DNA of 11,688 nucleotides, taken from the NCBI GenBank assembly GCA_902494945.1, contig CABUVF010000055.1, forward strand, positions 1 through 11,688, read 5' to 3'. Shown here piece by piece: positions 5,190 to 11,688 of this stretch (position 1 is the stretch's first letter; every line of letters begins with the position of its first letter). Origin of the DNA: an uncultured Collinsella sp. (GTDB lineage Bacteria > Actinomycetota > Coriobacteriia > Coriobacteriales > Coriobacteriaceae). A program made the translations under genes and the position numbers. The notes under the pieces were generated by a model, which searched no databases, was not told the origin of the DNA, and saw only the letters and a program-made list of their open reading frames with translations.

Positions 5190-6587
5190 TTAGGCGCGCT
5201 CGATGAAGGCCTTGTAGCCGCGATAGGCCTCGTAGATATCGGCCTTGTTAGCGACCTCCCACAGGGCGTGCATGGACAGGACGGCAACGCCAGAGTCGAT
5301 GACGTTCATGCCGTACTTGGCCATGATGTAGGCGATGGTGCCGCCGCCACCTGCGTTGACGCGGCCGAGCTCGCAGGTCTGGAAGTCAACGCCCGCCTCG
5401 TCCATGATGTCGCGGATGAGGGCCACATACTCGGCGTCGGCGTCGTTAGAGCCGCCCTTGCCGCGGCTGCCCGTGTACTTGTTAAAGCACAGGCCACGAC
5501 CCATGAAAGCTGCGTTCTTGGTCTCGAACTTGCCGGCATAGCCCGGGTCGAAGCCGGCGGACACGTCGGAGGAGAGCATGCGGCTGTGGGCGAGTGCACG
5601 GCGCAGGGCCAGCGGGCTATCCTCGCCGGCGAGCGTCATAATCTCGGCGACGGTGTTCTCGAAGAAGCGGCTCGTCATACCGGTGGCACCCACAGAACCG
5701 ATCTCCTCCTTGTCGACGATGAGTGTGATGCTCGTGCGCTCGACATTGGCCACATTGATCTGGGCGAGCATGGACGGATAGGCGCAGACACGGTCGTCGT
5801 GGCCATAGCCCAGAATCATGGAGCGGTCGAGGCCCATGTCGCGGGCCGGGCCGGCGGGCACGACCTCGATCTCGGCGGAGAGGAAGTCCTCCTCCTCGAC
5901 GTTGTACTGCTCCTTGAGGATATCCAGGAACATCTGCTTGACGGGCTCCTTGGGAGCGTCCTTGTCGTCCTCGTCAAACTTGACGGGGCGGCCGCCCACG
6001 ATCACGTCGAGGATCTCGGCATCGACGGCGTCCTTGGCGGGCTTGGCCATCTGCTCGCTCGAGAGGTGGATCAGCAGGTCGGAGATGGTAAAGACCGGGT
6101 CGTCGGCCTTGTCACCGATGTTGATGTCGACGGTGGTGCCGTCCTTTTTGCAGATGACGCCTACGAGTGCGAGCGGGGAAGCGACCCAGTGGTAGCTCTT
6201 GACGCCGCCGTAATAGTGCGTGTCGAGATAAGCCATGTCGCCGGCCTCGAAGGCGGGGTTCTGCTTAAGGTCTAGGCGCGGCGAGTCCACGTGGGCGCCC
6301 AGGATGTTAAAGCCCTGCTCGAGCGGGGCGGTGCCCAGGTTGACGAGCATGAGGTCCTTGCCGTGATTGGCGGCGTACACCTTGTCGCCGGCCTTGAGCG
6401 CGCGGCCCTCGGCGATCACGGTTTCCAGATTGACGTAGCCCGCCTCCTCGGCCATCTTGATACCGGTCTTGACGCACAGGCGCTCGGTCTTGTTCTCACT
6501 CAAAAACTGCTTATAGCCGCGGCAAAGCTCCTCGAGCTCCTCGATCTGCTGTGGCGTGTACTTTTTCCATGCGCAGGGACGCTCCAT
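5190..6587 (-). CDS. M18 family metallo-aminopeptidase
   Basis: This cytosolic aminopeptidase of peptidase family M18 (aspartyl aminopeptidase / aminopeptidase I type) removes N-terminal residues from peptides with a dinuclear zinc site. The 465-residue product has the usual length. Metal and catalytic motifs are in the expected order: GAHVDSPRLDLKQNP with H99 and D101, YGHDDRVCAY with D265, VDKEEIGSVGATG with E294 and E295 (catalytic base and ligand), and SGVAVLSMHALWE with H440. The family's large multimers form through a dimerisation domain inserted between the HxD and HDDR segments, here about residues 110-250. The start at 6587 was chosen over earlier in-frame ATGs because AAAGGAG stands 8 bases upstream. 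Substrate preference (acidic or broad) cannot be read from sequence. The gene is divergent from polA. Confidence 0.93.
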   Translation of the reverse strand: MERPCAWKKYTPQQIEELEELCRGYKQFLSENKTERLCVKTGIKMAEEAGYVNLETVIAEGRALKAGDKVYAANHGKDLMLVNLGTAPLEQGFNILGAHVDSPRLDLKQNPAFEAGDMAYLDTHYYGGVKSYHWVASPLALVGVICKKDGTTVDINIGDKADDPVFTISDLLIHLSSEQMAKPAKDAVDAEILDVIVGGRPVKFDEDDKDAPKEPVKQMFLDILKEQYNVEEEDFLSAEIEVVPAGPARDMGLDRSMILGYGHDDRVCAYPSMLAQINVANVERTSITLIVDKEEIGSVGATGMTSRFFENTVAEIMTLAGEDSPLALRRALAHSRMLSSDVSAGFDPGYAGKFETKNAAFMGRGLCFNKYTGSRGKGGSNDADAEYVALIRDIMDEAGVDFQTCELGRVNAGGGGTIAYIMAKYGMNVIDSGVAVLSMHALWEVANKADIYEAYRGYKAFIERA

Positions 6588-6636
6588 GACGCAGGCTCCT
6601 TTCGGATCGATCGTGCTGGTTGATGTACCGTGAGCC

Positions 6637-6642
6637 ATCGTA
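6637..6642 (-). promoter_or_regulatory. Candidate -10 box for the aminopeptidase gene
   Basis: On the minus strand this reads TACGAT, a common actinobacterial -10 form, about 50 bases upstream of the start codon. No recognisable -35 box is present at the right distance, so the call is weak. The 6588-6753 divergent gap otherwise holds GC-rich sequence (GGGCCCGCGG) without a clear hairpin terminator. Confidence 0.3.
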
Positions 6643-6705
6643 TCACGCGCGGGCCCGCGGCGGCAGGGAAGCCTGATGTGCGGTGGCCGTGGGGCGGGGA
6701 GCGTG

Positions 6706-6711
6706 TAAACT
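6706..6711 (+). promoter_or_regulatory. Candidate -10 box for polA
   Basis: TAAACT, preceded by TG in GTGTAAACT, lies 42 bases before the polA start codon and would start transcription near 6718. The -35 region (TGGCCG around 6684) is a poor match. It is the only plausible -10 hexamer I found in this gap on the plus strand. Confidence 0.35.
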
Positions 6712-6753
6712 GGTGTGAGCAAACCGTGCCCAGCCCAAAGCGAGGTATTCAAT

Positions 6754-9504
6754 ATGTCTGACAAGCGCCGTACCTTTGCCGTTATCGACGGCAACTCGCT
6801 CATGCACCGCGCCTTCCACGCCGTGCCGCCGACCATGAACGCGCCGGACGGTCGCCCCACCAACGCGATCTTTGGCTTTTTGAATATGTTCCTCAAGATG
6901 ATCGATGCCTTTAACCCCGACGGTGTGGTCGTGGCGTTTGATAAAGGCAAGCCGCGCGTGCGCATGGAGATGCTGCCGCAGTATAAGGCGCAGCGCCCGC
7001 CCATGGACCCCGATTTGCACGCGCAGTTTCCGATGATCAAGGAGCTGCTCGGTGCGCTCAATGTGCCGATTCTGCAGTCTGAGGGCTGGGAAGGCGACGA
7101 TATCCTGGGAACCATGGCGCGCTTGGGTGAGGAGGCCGGCTGCGACATGCTGCTGGTGACCGGCGACCGCGACATGTATCAGCTTGTGACCGAGCATGTC
7201 AATGTGGTCTCGACCCGCAAGGGCCTGTCCGACGTGGCGATCATGACGCCCGAGAGCGTGGACGATCTGTATCACGGCATCACGCCGGCGCTCGTGCCCG
7301 ACTTTTATGGTCTGAAGGGCGATGCGTCGGATAACATTCCCGGTGTACCGGGCATCGGTCCCAAAAAGGCGAGCGCGCTCATCGCGCAGTATGGCAGTCT
7401 GGACGAGGTCATAGCGCATGCTGACGAGGTCAAGGGCAAGATGGGCGAGAACCTACGTGCGCATATCGACGACGCACTGCTGAGCCGCAAGGTCGCAACC
7501 ATTCGCACCGATGCGCCTGTCGAGCTCGACTTTGACGAAACGTCCTTCCCGGCGTTTTCTGCCGATGAGGTTTCCGCGGCGCTGGGCACGCTTGGTATTA
7601 CGGCCATGCAGAACCGTTTCTTGTCGCTAATCGGTGGCGAGGGTGGGGCTGCGGTCACTGCCAGCACGTTTGAGATTCCCCCCGTTATGCGCGCTGCCGC
7701 CGACGATGCCGAGGCGCTCGCTGCCGCTGCCGCCGAGATCTCTCGCGCGATTGATGCGGGCGAGTGGATTGCCGCCGTGGTGGACGACGACAAGGAGGAG
7801 GGCGCGCTTTTTGGCCTGACACGCACGCTGTGGTTGGCGACGTCCAAGGGGCTGCTTGCGCTTGAGGAGGGCGACGGCGGTACCGCTGCCGTGGTCGATG
7901 GCTTCAATTTCGCCCACGGCGTGATTGCCGGTGTGCTTGCGCGCCTGTTTATGGAGGGCCGCGTGGCGAGCCCGGATATGAAGGCGCTGCTGCATGAGCT
8001 TTCGCCCATCGATTCTTCCGAGCCTGAGCTCATGGATCCGCTGGCAGTCGATTCCACGCGTATCTTCGATACCGTGGTTGCCGCCTACCTGTTGGATTCC
8101 GACCGCTCCGAGTTTGACGAGGCGTATCTGACCGATACGTATCTGCAGATGGCGCTGCCTGCGGTGCGCGGTGCAGAGGGTGCCGGCGAGGACGCTCCTG
8201 CGCCCGCCGCTCGCACGGCGGCCTTGACGCTGGCGCTGGTCGCACCGCTGCGTGACCGCATGGCCCGCGAGAACGCCGCCAACGTGTTCGATGGCATCGA
8301 GATGCCGCTCGTGCCGGTGCTTGCCAAGATGGAGCGCGCGGGCATGCTCGTGGATCCCGACCGCCTGCGTAATCTGTCCGAGGGCCTGGCGACCCAGATC
8401 ACCGAGGTCGAGCGCAGCATTCGTGACCTGGCGGGTGATGAGACGTTTAACATCGGCAGTCCCATGCAGCTCTCGCATGTGCTATTTGATGTTATGGGGC
8501 TTCCGACCAAGGGCCTCAAAAAGACTAAGCGCGGCTACTATTCGACCAACGCCAAGGTGCTGAGCGACCTTGCCCGCGACCACGAAATCGTGCGTCTGAT
8601 CTTGGATTGGCGTGAGAAGTCCAAGATCAAGTCCACCTATCTGGACACGCTGGGCCCGCTGCGCCGCGGTGACGGTCGCGTGCACACCACGTACAACCAG
8701 ACCATCACGGCAACGGGGCGTCTGTCCTCGAGCGAACCGAACCTGCAGAACATCCCGACGCGCTCTGAGCTGGGTCGCACCGTCAAGACGGCGTTTTCGG
8801 CAGGCGAGGGAAGCGTCTTTTTGGCGGTGGACTACTCTCAGATCGAGCTACGTCTGCTGGCACATCTCTCGGGCGATGAGCACCTGGTGCGCGCCTTTAA
8901 CGAGGGCGAGGACTTTCATGCCGAGACGGCGGCGCGCGTGTTTGGCGTGCCGGTGTCCGAGGTGACGCCCGACTTGCGCAGTCGCGCCAAGGCCGTGAAC
9001 TTTGGCATCGTGTATGGTCAGCAGGCCTATGGCCTGTCGCAGTCGCTGCATATCTCGATGGCCGAGGCGCGCGACATGATCGACCGCTACTACGAGGCCT
9101 ACCCGGGCGTGCGCACGTTCCTCGACAACGTGGTGACACGTGCCAAGCAGACGGGCTACGCCGAGACCATGTATGGCCGCAGACGCCATATTCCGGAGCT
9201 CAAGGCCAAAAACCCACAGCTCCGCGGCTTTGGTGAGCGCACGGCCATGAACCATCCCATGCAGGGCACCGCGGCCGACATTATCAAGATCGCGATGGCC
9301 CGCGTGAGCCGCCGTTTGGAAGAAGAAGGCTTTGCCGCCCACATGATCTTGCAAGTGCACGACGAACTGGACTTTGAGTGCCCCGTCAACGAAGTCGAGC
9401 GCCTCACCGCCATGGTCCGCGACGGCTTGGAACACGTAGTAGACCTCCGCGGACCGTTGATCGCCGAAGCCAGCACCGGCATAACCTGGGCCGACGCCAA
9501 GTAA
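6754..9504 (+). CDS. polA: DNA polymerase I
   Basis: The 916-residue product is a full-length family A polymerase that fills gaps and removes Okazaki primers. The N-terminal 5'-3' exonuclease (about 1-300) shows DGNS with D12, GDD at 114-116, TGDRD with D138 and D140, and GDASDNIPG with D190 and D193. The middle part (about 310-500) sits where the 3'-5' proofreading domain would be, but its motifs are not recognisable: motif I is reduced to VVDDDKEE around 344 with a shortened loop, and motif II reads DMKALLHEL. The polymerase domain has motif A DYSQIELRLLAHLSGDE (D693), motif B with R742, K746, F750 and Y754, and motif C QVHDELDFE (D870, E871). The start ATG at 6754 has GAGGT 8 bases upstream; the frame extends 13 codons further without a better start. 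A terminator follows at 9538-9571. Confidence 0.98.
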   Translation: MSDKRRTFAVIDGNSLMHRAFHAVPPTMNAPDGRPTNAIFGFLNMFLKMIDAFNPDGVVVAFDKGKPRVRMEMLPQYKAQRPPMDPDLHAQFPMIKELLGALNVPILQSEGWEGDDILGTMARLGEEAGCDMLLVTGDRDMYQLVTEHVNVVSTRKGLSDVAIMTPESVDDLYHGITPALVPDFYGLKGDASDNIPGVPGIGPKKASALIAQYGSLDEVIAHADEVKGKMGENLRAHIDDALLSRKVATIRTDAPVELDFDETSFPAFSADEVSAALGTLGITAMQNRFLSLIGGEGGAAVTASTFEIPPVMRAAADDAEALAAAAAEISRAIDAGEWIAAVVDDDKEEGALFGLTRTLWLATSKGLLALEEGDGGTAAVVDGFNFAHGVIAGVLARLFMEGRVASPDMKALLHELSPIDSSEPELMDPLAVDSTRIFDTVVAAYLLDSDRSEFDEAYLTDTYLQMALPAVRGAEGAGEDAPAPAARTAALTLALVAPLRDRMARENAANVFDGIEMPLVPVLAKMERAGMLVDPDRLRNLSEGLATQITEVERSIRDLAGDETFNIGSPMQLSHVLFDVMGLPTKGLKKTKRGYYSTNAKVLSDLARDHEIVRLILDWREKSKIKSTYLDTLGPLRRGDGRVHTTYNQTITATGRLSSSEPNLQNIPTRSELGRTVKTAFSAGEGSVFLAVDYSQIELRLLAHLSGDEHLVRAFNEGEDFHAETAARVFGVPVSEVTPDLRSRAKAVNFGIVYGQQAYGLSQSLHISMAEARDMIDRYYEAYPGVRTFLDNVVTRAKQTGYAETMYGRRRHIPELKAKNPQLRGFGERTAMNHPMQGTAADIIKIAMARVSRRLEEEGFAAHMILQVHDELDFECPVNEVERLTAMVRDGLEHVVDLRGPLIAEASTGITWADAK

Positions 9505-9537
9505 AGACGCCCCCACAACCCCAAAGTAACCAAACAA

Positions 9538-9582
9538 GAAGGGAGCCCCTCATCAGCAAGGAGCTCCCTTCATCCAATTTAA
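9538..9582 (+). terminator. polA terminator
   Basis: GAAGGGAGC (9538-9546) pairs perfectly with GCTCCCTTC (9563-9571), with a 16-base loop in which CCT can also pair with AGG. The stem is followed by ATCCAATTTAATTC, which is A/T-rich. It lies 34 bases past the polA stop codon, in the right orientation. Confidence 0.72.
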
Positions 9583-9640
9583 TTCAGCCAAAGTATCTAG
9601 ACACTCAAGACGCCATCTTGGCGGCAGGTAGGTAAACCTA

Positions 9641-9769
9641 GGGCCTGGCCGGGCGGCACGGGTTAACTTTTCGTAGATTCCGCACGCAAAGAAAGCCACT
9701 TAATGTGGCTTTCGTCTTGCGCAGGACCTGACCGAGCGAAAAGTTAACCCGTGCCGCCCGGCCAGGTCC
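9641..9769. repeat. 129-bp near-perfect palindrome with nested hairpin
   Basis: The left arm 9644-9673 is an exact 30-bp reverse complement of 9737-9766. One G-T wobble and two more pairs extend it to 9641 and 9769. Key parts are CCTGGCCGGGCGGCACGGG and GTTAACTTTTCG. The 63-base centre carries its own hairpin, GAAAGCCAC (9691-9699) against GTGGCTTTC (9705-9713) around TTAAT, extended by CGCAA/TTGCG (9685-9689/9717-9721). It fills most of the gap between the convergent polA and HAD genes and ends 12 bp from the HAD stop. It could be a dispersed MITE-like element, a cruciform, or an elaborate bidirectional terminator. It encodes no protein. Confidence 0.85.
9685..9721. terminator. Inner bidirectional hairpin of the palindrome
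   Basis: The 9-bp stem GAAAGCCAC/GTGGCTTTC with a 5-base loop is followed by GTCTTG on the plus strand and by TTTGCG on the minus strand. It can plausibly stop transcription of the HAD gene from the right and any leakage from polA on the left. The T tracts are short. Confidence 0.5.
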
Positions 9770-9780
9770 GACGAGCAACG

Positions 9781-10608
9781 TTAACGAGCCGCCAGGATGG
9801 CGTCGATGAGCGTCAGTACGCCCCCGTCGTTGTTGCTCGGAATGCGCCACTTGGCATGCGCATTCATATGCTCCTCGGCGTTGTCCACGATAAAGCTGTG
9901 CCCGACGCGCTCCAGCATGGGGATATCGTTGTAGGTATCGCCCACGGCAGCGGCATCGGCGATATCGATGCCCAGGTGCTCGCACAGATGCGCGACGCCA
10001 GCGCCCTTGTCGACGCCCAAGTTCATGAAGTCGATCCACTCGCGCCCGGCGTTGGTGACGTAGAGCTTGTCCGAGAACTCGGGGCTATAGGTCTCGCGGA
10101 ATGCGGGCTCGGCATCGTAAGCGGGGAAGAAGATCGAGATCTTGTTGGACTCGATATCAATGCCCTCAAAGCTGTCGACGTAGTTGATTGTGTTGTAGTA
10201 GACGCTGATCTCGTCGTGGTATTGATGGTCGCGGGCGAGCACGTAGAACTCGTCGAAGCAACACAGGACGGGGACAGCGCGAGGATCCTCCGTGGCGCGG
10301 CTCAAGACCTGCTGGTACAGCTCCACGTCGATAATGCTCTTATAGATATAGCTGCCGCGATAGATGACGCAGGCTCCGTTGTCGGGACAAAAAGCAAGGC
10401 GGTTCTTAATACCCTCGAACATCTCCTCGAGCTTGGGGGCAGGGCGTCCGCTGGCGGGGCAGAACACGATGCCAGCCTCGGCGAGCTTGTCCAGGCGCTC
10501 GTCGAGGCCCTGGGGTAGTACGCGCTCGTCGGTGAGAAGCGTCTTGTCCATATCAACGGCGAGAATCTTAATGCTGCCGATATTGGTGTCCGATTCGTAA
10601 GTTTGCAT
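9781..10608 (-). CDS. HAD-superfamily phosphatase, Cof type
   Basis: This 275-residue cytoplasmic protein belongs to the Cof/IIB group of HAD hydrolases, which dephosphorylate sugar phosphates, FMN, PLP or similar small metabolites. All four HAD motifs are present: motif I ILAVDMDKTLLT with nucleophile D19 and acid/base D21, motif II PASGR with S53, motif III K201 in GVDKGAGV, and motif IV VGDTYNDIPML with D224 and D228. The region from about 85 to 195 is the C2-type cap that sets substrate choice, so the substrate cannot be named. The start at 10608 has a modest AAAGG site about 9 bases upstream. The gene is alone on its strand, convergent with polA and divergent from the argG leader. Confidence 0.92.
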   Translation of the reverse strand: MQTYESDTNIGSIKILAVDMDKTLLTDERVLPQGLDERLDKLAEAGIVFCPASGRPAPKLEEMFEGIKNRLAFCPDNGACVIYRGSYIYKSIIDVELYQQVLSRATEDPRAVPVLCCFDEFYVLARDHQYHDEISVYYNTINYVDSFEGIDIESNKISIFFPAYDAEPAFRETYSPEFSDKLYVTNAGREWIDFMNLGVDKGAGVAHLCEHLGIDIADAAAVGDTYNDIPMLERVGHSFIVDNAEEHMNAHAKWRIPSNNDGGVLTLIDAILAAR

Positions 10609-10643
10609 AAAAGCGCGCCTTTCGTTTCGAAATTGTTTCAGAC

Positions 10644-10649
10644 GTTATA
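10644..10649 (-). promoter_or_regulatory. Candidate -10 box for the HAD gene
   Basis: On the minus strand this reads TATAAC, 35 bases upstream of the HAD start codon. The -35 position has no strong match. It is placed sensibly for a short leader. Confidence 0.35.
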
Positions 10650-10666
10650 ACCATCAACCAGTAACC

Positions 10667-10696
10667 GAGCGTATTGTCGCAGGAACGGAGCGTATT
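10667..10696. repeat. 9-bp direct repeat at 21-bp spacing
   Basis: GAGCGTATT occurs at 10667-10675 and again at 10688-10696, so the copies lie 21 bp apart, about two helical turns and on the same DNA face. It lies between the HAD gene and the putative argG leader promoter. This is the layout of a regulator site, but no known consensus is recognised. Confidence 0.35.
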
Positions 10697-10733
10697 TGCA
10701 CTGCAATTCACAAAGTAATGAAAAAACTTTTCA

Positions 10734-10852
10734 GATATTTGAATTTGTCGCTTGCGCTGCTGGCACTTTAGCGTAATATAGCGAGCATCGAAAACGGAGA
10801 CGGAACAACAACCGCTTACCGAGGAAAAGGTACCGTTTACGATATTTGAATT
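10734..10852. repeat. 12-bp direct repeat in the argG upstream region
   Basis: GATATTTGAATT occurs at 10734-10745 and 10841-10852. A related inverted fragment, GCAATTCA, is at about 10703-10710 and matches the reverse complement of the second copy. The copies flank the candidate leader promoter. They could be binding sites for an arginine regulator, but they do not match a clear ARG box. Chance is possible in this A/T-richer stretch. Confidence 0.25.
10752..10779 (+). promoter_or_regulatory. Candidate promoter of the argG leader transcript
   Basis: TAATAT (10774-10779) is a good -10 box. TTGCGC (10752-10757) stands 16 bases upstream and matches the -35 consensus in its first half only. Transcription would start near 10786, giving a leader of roughly 375 bases before argG, with the small arginine-rich frame about 97 bases from the start. 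A second weaker possibility is TACGAT at 10838-10843. Confidence 0.45.
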
Positions 10853-10882
10853 GCGCCCGGCGATAGGTGAAAGGAGAGGCAG

Positions 10883-10957
10883 ATGCAGTTCGTAAAGATC
10901 ATCACTACTGCAGACAATGCCATCCGACGCCAGCGCGCAATTTCCCGACGACGATAA
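10883..10957 (+). CDS. Arginine-rich leader peptide (24 codons) upstream of argG
   Basis: This short frame has one of the strongest ribosome binding sites in the window (AAAGGAGAGG, with a 3-base gap CAG before the ATG). It encodes 24 residues ending in RRQRAISRRR, then TAA. Six of the last ten codons are Arg: CGA, CGC, CGC, CGA, CGA, CGA. The visible part of argG uses only CGC and CGT for Arg, so the CGA run is unusual and would slow ribosomes when charged tRNA-Arg is scarce. The stop lies 204 bases before argG, and the space between holds mutually exclusive hairpins. By analogy with the trp, his and leu leader peptides, I infer that it senses arginine supply and controls argG by attenuation. 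A small functional protein is a less likely alternative. I do not know a described family for it. Confidence 0.72.
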   Translation: MQFVKIITTADNAIRRQRAISRRR

Positions 10958-11067
10958 CAATCGTCTCTGTCCGCATGGGGCAATTGCCTCAACAGAGTCA
11001 TTTTGAGGTCGTTGGGTTTTAGCACGACATTGCTGCATGTTTCTAGGGCATGTATGTGCTGATTTTT
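10944..11067 (+). promoter_or_regulatory. Putative arginine attenuator of argG
   Basis: Four segments can pair in competing ways. Segment 1 (10944-10952, CCCGACGAC, on the last Arg codons) pairs over 9 positions with segment 2 (11008-11016, GTCGTTGGG). Segment 2 (11008-11012, GTCGT) also pairs with segment 3 (11024-11028, ACGAC). Segment 3 (11021-11025, AGCAC) also pairs with segment 4 (11056-11060, GTGCT), supported by an inner TGCATG/CATGTA stem, and is followed by five Ts at 11063-11067. A ribosome stalled on Arg codons hides segment 1, freeing 2 to pair with 3 and blocking the terminator. Other hairpins exist (10950-10965; 10965-10997; 10988-11016 followed by TTTT), so the exact terminator is uncertain. 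Confidence 0.5.
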
Positions 11068-11161
11068 GCTATTTAACCAGATATTGCACGGTATTTGACC
11101 TTGAAATGACTTGCAACTGACCGATGTTCTAACTAGCTACCAAGGGCGAAAGGAAACAGCC

Positions 11162-11688
11162 ATGAGCAAGGAAAAAGTCGTTCTCGCATATTCCGGTGGT
11201 CTTGATACATCCGTATGTGTCAAGTGGCTCCAGGACGAGAAGAATCTCGATGTTGTTTGTGTCTGCGGCAACGTGGGCCAGGAGGAGACCGGTCTGGACG
11301 CCAAGAAGCAGAAGGCCCTCGACCTGGGCGTTCTGGATTGCCAGGTGCTCGATCTGCGCGACGAGTTCTCCGATGAGTTCCTGACTAAGGCTATCGCCGC
11401 AAACTCTATGTACGAGAACAAGTATCCGCTGCTCTCCGCCCTGTCCCGCCCGTTGCTCGCCAAGAAGCTTGTCGAGGTCGCTCACGAGTTTGGCGCGACC
11501 TACGTCGCTCACGGCTGCACCGGCAAGGGTAACGACCAGGTTCGTTTTGAGGCTGCCGTCAAGGCCCTCGACCCCGAGCTTAAGGTTATCGCCCCGGTTC
11601 GCGAGTGGGATCTTAAGTGCCGTCCCGACGAGGTCGCCTATGCTCACGCCCACAACGAGCCGGTTCCCGAGGGTGCCAACGACAACCC
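11162..11688 (+). CDS. argG: Argininosuccinate synthase, N-terminal part (3' end outside window)
   Basis: ArgG joins citrulline and aspartate with ATP to form argininosuccinate, the next-to-last step of arginine synthesis. The first 175 residues of about 400 are visible. The N-type ATP pyrophosphatase P-loop AYSGGLDTS is at residues 9-17, GNVGQEE at 36-42, YENKYPLLSALSRPL at 84-98 and the diagnostic AHGCTGKGNDQVRFE at 116-130, which binds ATP and citrulline/aspartate. The start ATG at 11162 has AAAGGA with a 7-base gap. Codon use is strongly biased to C- and T-ending preferred codons, as in a well-expressed gene. The 204 bases upstream of the start carry the putative arginine attenuator. Other arg genes may follow but are not visible. 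Confidence 0.97.
   Translation, partial: MSKEKVVLAYSGGLDTSVCVKWLQDEKNLDVVCVCGNVGQEETGLDAKKQKALDLGVLDCQVLDLRDEFSDEFLTKAIAANSMYENKYPLLSALSRPLLAKKLVEVAHEFGATYVAHGCTGKGNDQVRFEAAVKALDPELKVIAPVREWDLKCRPDEVAYAHAHNEPVPEGANDN

Noticed and set aside
4842..6275. A 477-codon open frame on the plus strand opposite the M18 aminopeptidase
   Set aside because: It overlaps the real gene antisense, crosses the terminator and the start of yaaA, and shows no family motif or ribosome binding site.
10720..10740. TGAAAA-AAC-TTTTCA palindrome as a terminator or ArgR box
   Set aside because: The arms are only six A/T-rich pairs, and it does not match the ARG box consensus. It could be an operator, but the support is too weak to annotate.
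10761..10779. TGGCAC followed by A/T-rich sequence, resembling a sigma-54 promoter
   Set aside because: The downstream GC element at the required spacing is missing, and actinobacteria generally lack sigma-54.
10821..10840. GGTACCG resembling the T-box core sequence, suggesting a T-box riboswitch before argG
   Set aside because: It lies upstream of the leader peptide, the rest of the T-box consensus does not fit, and no Stem I specifier loop or following terminator was found.
10568..11038. A 156-codon minus-strand frame across the argG leader region
   Set aside because: It overlaps the N terminus of the HAD gene in another frame, covers regulatory sequence, has no ribosome binding site and has a composition unlike the neighbouring genes.

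Overview
The window looks like chromosomal sequence from a high-GC actinobacterium of the Coriobacteriia, most likely Collinsella or a close relative. This rests on GC-rich codon use (C or G at most third positions), AGGAG-type ribosome binding sites, the gene families present and a general impression of the intergenic palindromes. No marker gene is present, so the genus is inferred. Both end genes are cut by the window edges.

Layout: (1) 1-1078, plus strand: the tail of an SGNH/GDSL hydrolase, a small stem-loop, then a pentapeptide-repeat protein. (2) 1079-3712, minus strand: a thiamine pyrimidine locus, thiC then thiD, with a TPP riboswitch whose 3' end contains the thiC ribosome binding site. 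(3) 3738-4253, plus strand: a small single-pass membrane protein of unknown function, divergent from thiC. (4) 4277-6587, minus strand: an M18 metallo-aminopeptidase followed by yaaA, separated by a long palindromic terminator. (5) 6754-9504, plus strand: polA, encoding DNA polymerase I with an apparently degenerate proofreading domain, followed by a compact terminator. (6) 9641-9769: a large near-perfect palindrome with a second hairpin in its loop. (7) 9781-10608, minus strand: a Cof-type HAD phosphatase. (8) 10609-11161: a long regulatory region ahead of argG. (9) 11162-end, plus strand: the first 175 codons of argG, argininosuccinate synthase.

The most interesting signal is in the argG leader. 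At 10883-10957, behind a strong ribosome binding site, lies a 24-codon open frame with six arginine codons among its last ten, four of them CGA. The 175 visible argG codons contain no CGA. Downstream, segments can pair in the alternative order 1:2, 2:3, 3:4, where segment 1 lies on the arginine codons and 3:4 is followed by five Ts. This is the logic of amino-acid attenuation as in trp and his operons, here apparently sensing arginine. I know of no described arginine leader peptide of this kind ahead of argG, but I could not search.

Functionally, ThiC and ThiD together make HMP-PP, the pyrimidine half of thiamine, under TPP feedback. ArgG makes argininosuccinate, probably under charged-tRNA-Arg feedback. 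The rest is housekeeping: DNA repair and replication, peptide turnover, peroxide stress and phosphatase activity. Apart from the palindromic intergenic elements there is no sign of mobile DNA, CRISPR, tRNA or rRNA.
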